DNA from: Pipra filicauda
Lineage: Eukaryota > Chordata > Aves > Passeriformes > Pipridae
Assembly (NCBI RefSeq): GCF_003945595.2
Contig: NW_024104509.1
Coordinates: 2,790,001 to 2,854,000 of the forward strand
DNA length: 64,000 nucleotides
Direction of reading: 5' to 3'
Below the pieces are notes generated by a model. The model did not search any database. It saw nothing but the letters and a program-made list of their open reading frames with translations, and had not been told where the DNA came from. Shown here in pieces: positions 1 to 11,997 of this stretch (positions are counted from its first letter, which is position 1; every line of letters starts with the position of its first letter). Made by a program: the position numbers and the translations under genes.

Positions 1-3000
1 AGAAAAGGGCAGGTGAATCAAGATTGCAAACATTGAAAGGATCTGCAATGGCCTTTATATCCTTATGGTATTTAAAACAAGACAGGGTTGCAGGAGCAGG
101 AGTTCTTCAGACTGCAGAGAAGACTTGTGAATCACCACCATTAGCTTGTGGTCACAGTAAACCATGTCTCTCACTACATTCCTGGCAACACAGAGCACAA
201 AGAATGGGAGTCTGCAGATGCACCTGTGAATCAGTTTCTATTTCACTTCTTACTTCTGTAAGCTGCCCTTGATAATTTTTTTTAATTTTTTGGTTTTTAA
301 AGAAAAATATTTACCTCTTGTGTCTGCTGTGTTAGGGTCCTATCACACATGGTTTTAAACTACCATGATATACCATTGGCCATTCCTTCATCTCTTCATA
401 GAAATCCCATCTAAGGCATATCTTAAAATGTTAGTAACATACAGCCAGCAACAGAATCAGTGTATAATAGCACTCTGTTTTGATGGTTCATTCTGCTGTT
501 TCAAGCTTTAGTATTACTACCCCCAAAACTAAAGGAGAAAAATCATACAGAAAACATATTTCATGCATGAAACATGGCAAGAAATCCGTATCTCCAGATG
601 GAGGCAGCATTAGCTTGCACTGCAGCTCTGTGGGCCACTGCCTGCCCAGCAAGCATATGAGCTGCAAGACCTATTTTCTCAGAGGACTCTTCCACAAACA
701 TCTCTGCTGCTTTACGAAATAGCAAATACAGCTACCAGCATTGCTAGGTGGACAGTTATCATGTGCGTTGCATTAAAAGCCTCCTGGAGGAAAACTCCAC
801 CCCTGCTTTGCACCTATTGAGTCTGTCACTGACATCACCCTTTTGGGCTGGTGTCATCCCTTACAGCTTTGTGAGCGAGGGGAGTGGTGGATCCTGTGAT
901 CTTGGAGATAGCCCCTGAGGGCCTGGAAAAGCCTCCCTCCCCCTTGTGTCTCTGCTATGAGAAGTCTGGAGTTTAATGCATTTAGGTGCCAGGGATTATG
1001 CCTGGCCTACTTTCGTACAGGCACTTCCCAAGTGGCTGTGACAGCTTCCGTGGGTTTGTGTTGCCAAGGTGGTGAAGCCATTCTCAGCCACTGTACTTGG
1101 GAGCTCAGTGGGTGGTGGGTGCCTGTGGCAGCTCTGGTGAATCGAAGGAGCACAGCTGCTCGTTCCTATCCATGATCTCTGCTGCATTCCCTGTCCTGCA
1201 TCCCTACAAGCTAGCTCTCCTGTGGGTAGCAAGGCATGCCTCCACCACAGCAGTCTTCTGCAGCCTTGGTGTGCTCCCCCAGCCAAGCCCTGGGTTGGTT
1301 CCCAGGGGACTGCAGTGCCAAATATACACAAGGGATACTGAACAAACCTTGCCTTTCCCTAAAGCTTTGTGTTGTGCTGCATAATTTTAGAGTGCTTTCC
1401 CCTATCATATGAAATGGGTTTGTGGGGTAGCCATGGTGGAGGTCATGCTGCTCCCATCATGTTTCACAGGGAATTCCAGAAGCAGGCCTTCTTCTTCTTT
1501 TGCCGTGTGCAATTCCCGGGGAGCATAGAGAAGGAGCTCAGTGTCTTGAGGGCTGCTTGGGGCCAGATTTTAAACACTGCTTTTAGGCACTCAGGTTGGA
1601 TACTACCATGCCTAAAATGTAGGTGCTGCACCCGAGAGACTATGATGCTTAGGCACCTCATCTCCCTGCTGTACAGTTGGGCACTTATGCAGAGCTGAAG
1701 AGCTGTCCTGAGGTGGGTGGAAATGTGCTTTCTGGAGATGGGGTGTTACAATCCACTCCAGAAGGCAAGGGTAACCCAGGTTCTTGTTAACAGATCCCGT
1801 GAGGCGGATTAGAGTGAAATGGCACTGAATGATTGGTGTTTGTACAGATATATATATTTTTAGGGTTTATTTTAGTTTTTATTATTACTATAGTAATATC
1901 ACAATAGGAAAGCATAAAAATATCACTTAAGAAAATGTACAAGGGAAGGAAGGATGGAAGGAAGGAAAAGAGTAGAAATATATTGCCACCTGTGGATTCC
2001 GTGACAAGAGTTGATTGTTGAAATTTTGATGTCCATTGGTTGAAGTGATGGTCACAGTCTTGATCTGTCTGAGTTGGGGAAAAAGCCCACAAAACACAAA
2101 GTCCAAGGGGTTAATATGCACTTGGTGGGAACACCCAGGTACCTCCCCTGAAGGGGTTGTTTCAGTCCTCTGGTGGAAGGCCTCAGAAATGAGTCTGGGG
2201 GTGCTTTGGGGGTCTTTGATGGTGTATGACCCCTTCTAAGACATGACAGCTACCTCTCACATCAATGCAGTTGAGCCAGTTAATGCCCCATCAGACTTTC
2301 CCCAGGGGGAGGGAGGGGAGTTTTACAACAGTGAATTTCATGAGGGAGGACAGTTGGCATGATAAAAAGCACCATCCCACCTCCAAGGATCTGCCTCTTA
2401 TCAGCCTCAAAAGCTTGTAGCCTCCAGTGGTGGGTGTTCACCCCCTCTGTCTTATGTGGATCACCACCACACACCCAAAAACTCTCCTCCTCCCCCTTGG
2501 CTGGGGGAGAAGCGTATGCAAACCCTTCCTTAGCAAATGAGATTCTGGGCTGTGGCCTCCCCCAGTGTTGTGTACTTCTCCTTACACCTGAGATAACTGG
2601 ACAATAGTCTCACTGTTACCTTATCTCAAGTTTCTGTCAGGTGGCTTAACTCACAGTCCCAATTCCACTTGGGAGGCATATTCAGGGGATGGTCTTGGTG
2701 GCTGAAGATGAGCAGTTGCTTTTTTGCACAGTTTGATATAGTGGGCAAAGTCCTTTGGTGATCTAAACAAATGTTTGACCATTAACCACTTCAGTCTCTC
2801 ACATGGCACAGGACACCTCAGCTGCTCCTGCTGCTCTGGGGTGTAAGTGCCTGACACACCCCAGAGCCATATACTAGGTGGCTCCACACATGCAGGATGT
2901 ATAGCACTCTTCCCACACTCCTGGGGGGAGCTAGAAAGCTGTTATGCACCTCCCACTACCACCTGCTTCCAGGAGCTGAGACAGAAACCATGAGATAGAT

Positions 3001-4151
3001 AGCAAAAGAGCAGTACAAGTGAAACACTTGCCTCAGATGCTGAGGGCAGGCGCCGGACAAGGCGAAGCTGGGGCAGAGCAGTGTTGTGAGGCCTCTGTAC
3101 AGCTTCTGGTCCTGCTCCGCTGTGTAACTGCAGTTGTGACCTTCATGCACACGTGAGCCTACGTACCATTTTAATTAATTTGTTTTATACAGGTAGTGGT
3201 TGTTCAGAAAGTCTTTCAACCTTATCCAAAAGCATACAGCAGAGAGCCAAGAAATGCATGTATAACAAAAAAACCCCAAAGTCCCAGCTCAGAATGGCTG
3301 GCAGCTGTGCCTCCACCAGGCTCAGGCACTCAGCTGACTTGGCTTCCTCTGCTACATCCTTTTCCCCTGACTGAGGACTAGCATGGCCATGAGGCAAGGG
3401 AGGCAAGCTCAGGGCATGCAGCCGCTAAGCTGCTGTAACTTATGCAGTCCTACTCATCCAGGTGCAGCTCTGCAGCACACTGGTTGGTCTGGAATGGGGC
3501 AGCCCCTGTTAGGGAGCACCAAATCATCAGAAGCCTCAATGGTGACAGCAGCTGCGGTATTAAAAGAGGCTTACTAGGGCTTTCAGGGCCTGTGGCGTAG
3601 CTATACCATGTAGGGGAGCATGGGACTTCTCTCTGCGGCTACGGTGGTTTTGCTCTACATATTTGCAGCCCCAAGACTTCAGTGCTCTCCTTGATGGCTT
3701 CCCACTCAGTTGTCCGTGGGCTGGAATGACTTGTCATGGGTGAAGGATTTTTTTTTGCTTATTTTCTAACCAATTACAAATACTTTTGTTCAGTAGAATG
3801 TAAGTGTCAGAGAGTACTTCTGGCTCTCGTTTCCCAAACCACTCTAGTGAGCTCAACATGAAAAGCATACAGGAACAGGCAGTGCTCATCTGTTGCTTAG
3901 AGTCTTCAGGTCATGTACGGTTCTGCACCAGAGTGTGATTTTCATGTGGTTGGAGGGCTTTTTGGCTTCTGCTGAAACCTGATGAAGCAAGTCATCAACA
4001 AGTCCACAGACTCCACTGGCACCATAGGAGGAAACAAAAGCAGCTTTTTCCCCTCAGCAGCATGTTCTCTGGCTCCTCAGCAAAGCTGGTATGTGCCGAC
4101 CTGCATTACCCCTGCCTCCCTAAATCTCTTGTCATCCTTTCCTCCCTGCAG
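1..4151 (+). other. KLF9: KLF9 last intron (3' part)
   Basis: No exon with homology I recognise lies here on either strand. The stretch ends in a pyrimidine-rich tract and the acceptor CCTCCCTGCAG just before the KLF9 zinc-finger exon, so it is the 3' part of the intron before the last exon. Bases 800-1,700 and 2,040-3,160 are more GC-rich than their surroundings and carry several short open frames. They show no domain and may be old, unrecognised repeats. A pyrimidine/purine-biased GGAA-rich patch lies at about 1,940-1,970. Confidence 0.75.
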
Positions 4152-4384
4152 GTGAGCGACCATTCCCCTGCACATGGCCTGACTGCCTTAAAAAGTTCTC
4201 CCGCTCCGATGAGCTCACCCGGCACTACCGAACCCACACTGGCGAGAAGCAGTTTCGATGCCCCCTCTGCGAGAAGCGGTTCATGCGCAGTGACCACCTG
4301 ACCAAGCACGCCCGCCGCCACACCGAGTTCCACCCCAGCATGATCAAGCGATCCAAGAAGTCCAGCTCCAGCAGCTCCTTGTGA
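4152..4384 (+). CDS. KLF9: KLF9 final coding exon (zinc fingers 2 and 3, C-terminus)
   Basis: Kruppel-like factor 9 (BTEB1) is a nuclear C2H2 zinc-finger transcription factor that binds GC/CACCC boxes and responds to glucocorticoid and thyroid hormone. The exon starts after a CAG acceptor with the last two bases of a split Gly codon of the TGE(R/K)P linker. It then encodes finger 2 (C-x4-C ... H-x3-H, from PFPCTWPDC to HYRTH), a TGEKQ linker, and finger 3 (C-x2-C ... H-x3-H, from CPLCEKRF to HARRH). The stop TGA is at 4,382-4,384. Length and finger sequence agree with the KLF9 last exon. The tail after SMIKRSKK is serine-rich (six consecutive Ser and a Leu), whereas the human protein ends in an Ala/Asn/Leu-rich tail as I remember it. 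Finger 1 and the N-terminal domain lie upstream of the window. KLF13, KLF14 and KLF16 are close relatives, but the [10 protein letters not shown] tail and the SMC5 synteny favour KLF9. Confidence 0.96.
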
Positions 4385-7300
4385 AGGCAGGGCTGGCCCT
4401 GGGAGGGGAGTGGGGGAGAGGCAAGCTGGGGCAGGGATGCAGGCAATGGTGCCAGAGCACGAGCATCCGCTATGGTGCCGGTCACCCTCACTGTCCAAAA
4501 GCACATGTAGCCGATGTTAAAAAAACAAAAGTACTCAGCACCTCCGTCCCTGTCCTCCACCTCCCGTGCTCTGCTCTGAGAACAACAGTCTGGAGCAAGC
4601 AGACTGTAGGGTGAGAGGAGGGAAGGGACAGCCAGCAGAGGAGGCGACCACCTCCTCAAACATAAAGCATTGATACTGGTGTACATACGTATGACAGGGT
4701 GGTCTGGCCTGTGCCACCATAGTAGCGTGACCCCAAAGTCTTTGTGATTGCTGTGTCATGAACATGTTTTGTTGAACAGTGTAATGCTGCTTGTATTTAG
4801 AGTTTGTTGAGTAAAAACACTTTCCGAGTCACATAAATAACTCTCAGATAAGAACTCCATAGCACATTGTAGAAGTGGGTTTACTTCTGTGTCAGAGTGA
4901 TCCTGCACTTAAAGAGACTGTTAAGAGAACATTACATATGTTACTAATACTGAGATAGGTGAATTTATACTCAAGAAGGCCCATTAAATAAATGGGTCTT
5001 TTTAATTTTTCTTTGCATTAACTATACTTTTGAATATAAGCTGGACTTTTCCAGTAGAAACATGTATAATCCAAGAAGATACTTAAAGCAAAAAAAACCC
5101 CACAACAGCTCAGTCATTTTCTGATCATATGTGTATTTAGCTCTGTTATTCACTTACCTGGAAAAATACAAGTCTGCTTAGATAATGTGGTGGGCATGTG
5201 GGAGCTGAGCATATGTCTCTCATGTGATCCTGTACTTTACTTGTCAATAATACAGTACTGTACTGTAGAAATGCCACTAACAGTGCTTTATTCTGCTGTG
5301 TTTTGTTTGAATGGGTGCATAATAGCAGCTACCATCCTTACAAACTGCTGCTTTTTTAAAGGCTTCTTCTCTTCCTACACTTGCCTTAAAGATTTATTCT
5401 CTTCATACCATGGCCTAACTCCCTTTGAGCCCTCCAGGAGTTGTGTATGCTTATGGAGAGAGTAGATCTTTCCTTAAGAGTACCCTGCTAATGGAAACAC
5501 CTGAAACTATTGTAAAGAGCACTTCAGAAGGGCTCCTTTGTTTCTTGATTGCTAATTCTCTAGAGTACGGGGAAAACCAAGAGCTAATTTGAAATATGGA
5601 AGGTGTGTTGCAATACTCCTTACGACACAAGCTTCTCTTGGTACCTTGCTTTGCACCTGTTTCATGCTTAGCACGTCAAATGCTGATAAAGGCAGTATTA
5701 CTTTTATTTGAAAGCTGTTTTTTGCTCTTTACAAGGAGCAAAAAATCACTGAATGAAAACTTTCAGTCATGGTGATTAGCTGAATATTTCAATCTTTTTT
5801 TATGTTAAAAGCATGAAATTTAAGGGGTTATCAGTGATATATTTTTTCCCTCCTCAGCTGCATAAAGGCGGGAGAATTCTGTTTACACATTATTTTTTTC
5901 CAGAAACATTCTTCTGTTTGGTTTTTCACCCCTACTACAGAGACTTAGGGCCGAATTCATCTTGTGAGTAATCACACTGAAACCTGAAGTGTTTCCACTG
6001 CAGACGAATTTAGGTCATGTTGTAAAATTCTGTACATAAAAAATCTTGTTAGTACACCTGCAATTACAGTATCTTATTGTTTTATCTGATAAAAAGCTTG
6101 CTTCCTAGAAAAAAAACCATAAAAAATGAACTCGGAAAGTAGAGTGTTTTCCTCTACAGTTGAATATGGCTTTCAGCATTAGAAATCAGTTTGCATACTG
6201 TGTTTTTACCTGTGTAGTTTGTGATAAATTCCGTCTATATGAAGAGAACTGCTTTTAAAGCATTGGGGATATTGAACAGTCTGTGGAATAAAAAAGGGAT
6301 GTGTTTTCTTCAGTGAAGACATCAGGAAACCAAGCACACTTTCTACCTCCGTTTCACCTTTTTGAAACATTTATTTTAGAAACCAAACTTTAATTTCTTG
6401 TATTCAAAATGAGTCATAGGGGTATAGGTTCTTCACAATAAAAACTGGTAGCATTGGTATTTCTATTGATCTAGAAATACAGAAAGTGTTCTGCTTACCA
6501 GTACTGTTCATGCTGCCTTGAGTGGGGTCAGAGCCACAAGTAGCCATGAGTAGCCCAGTGAAATTCAAAGGTGCATGCACATTCATCTTCCTTCTCTCTG
6601 AAGATCAAGCAAGATTTCCAGTCCATCCTGCAGTCTGGATTGTTACCATTTTGTGGGATAAATGCAGCACTTGGAAAATTAAAGCCTGATCCTGTGAAAT
6701 ACAAGAGAACCTCACATTCTGTCAACCACAATGGGAAGCCACTGATAAGCAGCTCCTAAATCAGTATGTAGATATTTTGGTCACTTAGCTACCGGGTTTA
6801 ACCAATACATGGAAGTAAAGGGCCAGATTTATGGTTTCCACCTTGCTTTTTTGGGGTAGAATGCATATTTAAAGAAACATTGTTTTTCCTGCAAAGTCTG
6901 AAAGAGTCAAAAGGAGGGAAATACTTCAGTCCATGGGACAATGGGACATACAAGACATGTGTCACCACTGCTGGTGAAAAGATCCTGTTGCTGAAAAAAT
7001 GGTAATGTATGCTGTATTTCAGCATTAGGCAGACAGGATTAATGGGATTCATTAACCACTAACACAATATGCTGGGAATAATCAGGTTTGGGGATTTCAT
7101 ATTACTGTTTTGTTAATTTGGTTTTTTTCTTTTTTTTTTTTTTAGTAAAAGCAAATAATGGCTTTAACACATAAAACAAACTGCAGGTTAGTTCTTTGCA
7201 TCTTGAATTAAGTTTCGAAGAGTGTTGCAAATGTTGGAAAAGAAATGAAAAATCAGGTTCTCTAATACCGTATCTACTTGTACTATTTTGGAAGTACTTA

Positions 7301-7712
7301 ATAGTGCTGAAGTTAGGACAGCTCTTCTCCTTGGTTAAGAAAGTTCATTAGTATAGAGAAGTCATGGCTTTAAAGGTATAGATACGTAACATTCTTCTTT
7401 TTGAACAGTTTTTCATTGCCTGTATTACAGATCTGTTTTCAGCTTACAGAAGGACTTAGCCCAGACTGGACACATACTTCAAAGTGCTGTTTTACAAACT
7501 AGTGATCTGTAACACTGTAAAATACCAACTTCCAACAGTTTAATCAGTTTTATTTTTGTACAGTATTCGTATTCTTTATAAGTTATTTTGCTGTCCTGTT
7601 TTGTAAATCACATGAAATTGTAAAAAAAGGAAAAGAAAAAAAAAGTAGGCATAGATGTTTTTGTACATATGTGTATATATATTGTCCAAATAAAGAAAAA
7701 AGGAGTAAAAAA
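4385..7712 (+). other. KLF9: KLF9 3' UTR
   Basis: This is AT-rich, non-coding sequence directly after the KLF9 stop, with no splice-bounded frame. It ends with a canonical AATAAA at 7,689-7,694, followed by an A-rich stretch. KLF9 is known to have a 3' UTR of several kilobases, which fits the roughly 3.3 kb here. A possible upstream poly(A) signal is AATAAA at 6,287-6,292. The exact cleavage site is inferred. Confidence 0.75.
7689..7694 (+). terminator. KLF9: KLF9 distal poly(A) signal
   Basis: Canonical AATAAA, about 3.3 kb after the KLF9 stop. An A-rich run follows it, then unrelated intergenic sequence with overlapping inverted repeats at 7,751-7,777. Confidence 0.6.
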
Positions 7713-7750
7713 ACCCAACTTTATCTTGAATGATTGGAGTCAAGCAGTGG

Positions 7751-7777
7751 TCATTGATTTGTAATCAATGATTACAA
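7751..7777. repeat. Two overlapping perfect inverted repeats after KLF9
   Basis: TCATTGATT at 7,751-7,759 is inverted as AATCAATGA at 7,763-7,771, with a 3-nt loop. Overlapping it, TTGTAATCA at 7,759-7,767 is inverted as TGATTACAA at 7,769-7,777, with a 1-nt centre. The two hairpins are mutually exclusive. They sit about 60 nt past the KLF9 poly(A) signal. Confidence 0.8.
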
Positions 7778-10756
7778 AAAAATCCTGCTGCACATGATGA
7801 AATCCATGGCTTGAGTACTGTATGAACCAGCTTTCAAGGGTTTAGTGTTGCTAGTCATTATTTGGCTTGGTCTTGTTTCCCAGGTATTCCTTCTGCCAGT
7901 ACAACAGGGAGAGACACAACTTGTAGTGGGGGAAAAATGTCACATCACCTGCATGCTCCAGCTCCTAAGAAGTCTGTCTCCCATTGCTCCGTGGTTTTTG
8001 AGCTCAGACTGGTGCTCTGCTTCACACGGCTGCTCCTTGAACTAATGATGCTTTAGCCTGTGCAGCCACACTGCTGCCTTGAGCTTTCCGTGGTGTTGGA
8101 GGGTTGCTGATGTATGGGATAAAAAAACATTTGCTTAGCCTCTGAAGGAGAGAAGGTCAAGGAGCCCTGTGCCAAAAAGCTCACTGACATTTACAGTCAC
8201 TGACATTGCAGTTGCTAAAAGCAACTACTTAGATGAACTAACTTAACCTGGGAACAGTGCTAGGGTATGACTGCAGGATAAGCCCTGGACCCAAGGGAAC
8301 ACATAACCTTCCAGCAATGCAGGCAGAGACAGTCAGGTGGAAGCATGCCATCTGCACCTGGAACTAAACTTTTAAGTAGTCTCCAGATTTGACTTGATGC
8401 TGAGCTGGAGTTTCCTCTTCTTGGGTTGGATGGCCAAAGGATAGATAAAACAAACTCAGCATAAGGTTTTCTTCTTTTAGCTTGTCATTGATTTTAGGAA
8501 TAAGGGACACAGGGCTGTGGCATTGGCCTCATTCCCTTGCAAGCCCATCATTAAAGACTTTCTACAAATTTACCATTCTTCACCTTGAACCCCTAGTATT
8601 TGTCTTTAGTGCTGTAATTGGAACAGCTACAAAAATCTTCCTAGTGCACAGAAGGCTTTAGCCTTAGGAGGATGTTTCCAACCACTGAGATCTAGTACAC
8701 TCTACAAGAGCAGTCTTGCCAGGAGCGGTGTAAATTTTGACTGGACTTTGTATGTCATGTGAAGACTTGGGTGCACCACAGTGGTGCTGGCAGACTTGAA
8801 CAGTGGTACAGGGAAGAGTGACCCTGAACACAGACCAGCTGACTCTGAGAGCACAATGTCTACAAGGTTGTGAGGGTCTCTTGTATTTTCCTTCTTCCTC
8901 TCTGCCAAGAACAGAAGAAGGGAAATGTGCCATAAAATGTCTTTTAAGTTTGGTTCAATGCCTGCAGAGTGGTTCAGAAAGCTGCATATGAGGAAGGGTG
9001 GCTTTCTGAATCTGCCTGCTGGGTGACCTGGATGACTTTGATCTCCATAGGAGTCTAGAACAATATTGTTCAGCACTCCCTCTTCCAGGGCTAAGGAGTC
9101 AGTGAGGTTTCCTTTCTGCATCACAGCTCTGTAACAACCACTACTTTCTCAATGGCTTTTGCTTTGGAAACAATCTGTTCCAGGTTGAGCTCCTTGCACT
9201 TCCTAGCCACATCTGACAAATTTCATCAACAGTAATTTAATTGTGAACTCACAATTGCCAGACAACTGTACTTACCCAGCTACTCTTTAAGGGACTGCCT
9301 TAAAGAAGGGGAAGCTTTCCCAATGGCAAGAATTTTGCAGTTACCATGTTTTCAGTGTCATGCTCTCTTCAATGAGAAACTCCCTGACCCCTAAAACACC
9401 TCCTCAAACACTTCCACAAGTATTGTGGAAATCTTCCCATTTCAAAAAGAGAAGGTCTTGACGCCATCAGTTCTAATCCTTAACAGATGCTTCTTTCTGT
9501 ATTTTTCCAACTCATGGCTTTTGGGGTAAGAGAGAGAGAAGAATCCCTATTGCTTTTGATTTGTACTTTTGAAATTGCTGCAACTGTTACTCTATTTTTA
9601 CTGGCTTGTGGCCTCCAATTCACAAGGATAAACATCCTATCGCTTTTCATATCAAAACCCATCAGTCTCTATTTCAGTGTTGTCTGTTGCCTCTTAGGCC
9701 ATATAATGCCTGGGTGTCTGCACAACGAAACACAAGGTACCAAGGAACTGGAGTGTGTAAACCACAGCACAAGGAGAATCTCTGAGTAGACAGAGGCAGC
9801 TCACCATGCCAAGATACAAGAAAACCCTACTGGAATTCAGAACACATGGAAAAAGAAACCGAAGAAGAGAGACAACATCAGAGCCCTCCGCACACTGTGC
9901 TAAAAAGGTACACAGAAAAGTCTTGAGCTTTTCCCAATGGCTTTGTTTTCCTCTTTTGGCTAATGGGCAGGGGCCAGAAAGACAACAGTACAAGTTTCAG
10001 CAGACGTAGATGTAAATTGCATTAGAGCTCCCTGCAGAGACCACATATAAGTTTGGGCTCTTCTGCTGTTAATGAGTGCTTTGCTGGCCTTGAATAGTGT
10101 TTCCAGGCTGAAAAAGTCTGTCAGAAAACACATGGCCAGGGAAAACCACAATTGTGTTACTAGCCCGTGCAATGCTGGTGGCAAATCACTACCTTTGCCT
10201 TTCTGAACTGCAGAAGAAGATAATCCAGGCCTAATCTAGAAACTAAGCTACATTCAGCTCTTATACCTCACAAACCACATTTCTTAGGGCTATCATTTTT
10301 AAACTGAAACATATCAAGGGGGACAGCCTTACTGTAAATTTATCCAAACTGAAACAAAGGAGATTCTCCCAATATAACTTACTCCAATGATTTTTCATGA
10401 ACATACTGACGCTTAAGGAAGTACATACACACTGAAGACTGTACCACTTTAATTATACTGGCACCAAGCCAGTATATTTTATACAGCAAAGTGTATTTTA
10501 AATACTACAAAATTTCTGACCAAAAAAGTTCTTCATGGACAGTACAGTTCAGCTCAGCAGCAGACACAAAGTGGAATCAGATTCCTCAACCACCACAGCC
10601 CACAGAAAACTGTAACATCAGTGGCTTTTCACCTGAACAGACCTTTAAGCATCACTGCAGGAGCACAAAGTGAGGCTGATACTGTCAGCAGTGTCCAAGA
10701 GTGTCTTTGCACTCCCTTCTGTCGATCATTTGCTTTGGATTTATGCTGTAATTCTT

Positions 10757-10930
10757 CAGGAAAACCAACAACAAACCCAACAAACAAAATACCTATGCAA
10801 AAAAACCCCAAACAAACAAAAAACCCACAAACAAACAAAAAAAAACAACCAACCAAAAAAACAACATCCATCCCCCTCAAAAACAACCAAAAAAACCCAA
10901 CAAACCAAAAATAAACAGTCAAAAAAACCT
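10757..10930. repeat. A/C-rich low-complexity tract
   Basis: The tract is an irregular AAAC/AAACCC-type simple sequence with almost no G or T on the + strand. It explains the long biased frames seen on both strands here. Confidence 0.85.
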
Positions 10931-11419
10931 TTATTTTCCATGAAAAAGCTATTACATGACCCAAACTGAGGCAAACCAGTGCTAATAGACTGCAGTTAAG
11001 ATCAAGCTGCATACTGTTCACAGTCTACAGCTTTGGTTACAAATTTTCCCTTTTAAATTACATCATCCTGATTTGCTTTGAACCATTCATGTTGCACATT
11101 GCCTGTGCCCTCTTCTGCTCTTTGTTCTTTTCCAAGGCTCCTGGATATCTTCTGCCACCCTGAGTTATCATCTGTTCCCTCCTTCTTTCTTCTTGCAAAA
11201 TCAGCTCTGACTGCCACTGTCCATGGTTCCTTATCCCCAACAAAGTGAATTCTGTCATTCCTTTCCAGCTAACTTGCCATGTTCTCATATCCATGCTTCC
11301 CTGTGAGTAGGTGACTTGCTCTTCTGAGTACACAATGAGCAAAGATATTTGCCACCATTTTATGTAGCTCCAGGTGCAATAATGAAGGGCATAATGTCAT
11401 GTTTTGAGACCAATATACA

Positions 11420-11997
11420 CTGTGGGTTAATCCTAGCTAGCAGGTCAGTGCCAGGCAGCCACTTGCTCACCCTCCCCCAGTGGGATGGGCCAGAGACTCA
11501 GAAGGATAAAAATGAGAAAACTTGTGGATTGAGAGAAAGACAGTTTAATAGCTACAGCAAAAGCTGCATGCACAAGCAAAGCAAAACGGGGAATTCATTC
11601 ACTATTTCCCATCAACAGACAAGCGTTCAGCTATTCCTCCAGAAAAGCAGGGCTCCATCCCACACAGTGGCTACTTGAGACGACATAATTCCAAATGTCC
11701 CTCCTTCTTCCCCTGGCTTTCACTGCTGAGGACAATGTCATACAGCACGAGACAGCCCTCTCATCAGCTGGGGTCAGCTGTCCTACCTGTGTCCCCTCCC
11801 AACTTCTTATAAACTTCTTGTGTTAGTGCGGTAGTGCAAGAACCAGGAAAGGACTCAATGCAGTGCAATCACAGCTCAGCAATAGCCAAAACATCCCTAT
11901 ATTACCAACAGTGTTCTTGGTCACAGACCCAAAACATAACCCCATACAAGCTACTATGAAGAAAATTAACTCTATCCCAGCCCAAACCAGTGCACCT
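11420..11997 (-). mobile_element. Solo LTR of an avian ERVL-type endogenous retrovirus
   Basis: Read on the - strand, the element starts near 11,997 with the TG(T/G)...GGTTTGGGCTGGGATAGAG-type 5' end that is common to bird ERVL LTRs, followed by TTAATTTTCTTC. It has a TATA-like TTTATAAG at about 11,808-11,815 and an ATTAAA-type poly(A) signal at about 11,538-11,543. It ends near 11,420 in a region resembling the CCCACTGGGGG-containing U5 of the family. No gag, pol or env coding is present, so it is a solo LTR left by recombination. The ends are approximate. Family assignment is from memory of bird LTR consensus features. Confidence 0.7.

Larger units (their letters stand above)
7713..11419. 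other. Intergenic sequence between KLF9 and SMC5
   Basis: I see no exon, RNA gene or clear transposon here. The open frames are short and have no recognisable domain. The only structured parts are inverted repeats at 7,751-7,777 and an A/C-rich simple repeat at about 10,757-10,930, listed separately. Confidence 0.6.

Noticed and set aside
4106..4686. Open frames of 132 and 153 codons antisense to KLF9
   Set aside because: Shadows of the GC-rich zinc-finger exon; the composition is artefactual.
10629..11021. Phe/Val/Cys-rich 130-codon - strand frame resembling a membrane protein
   Set aside because: It is a translation of the A/C-rich simple repeat on the other strand.
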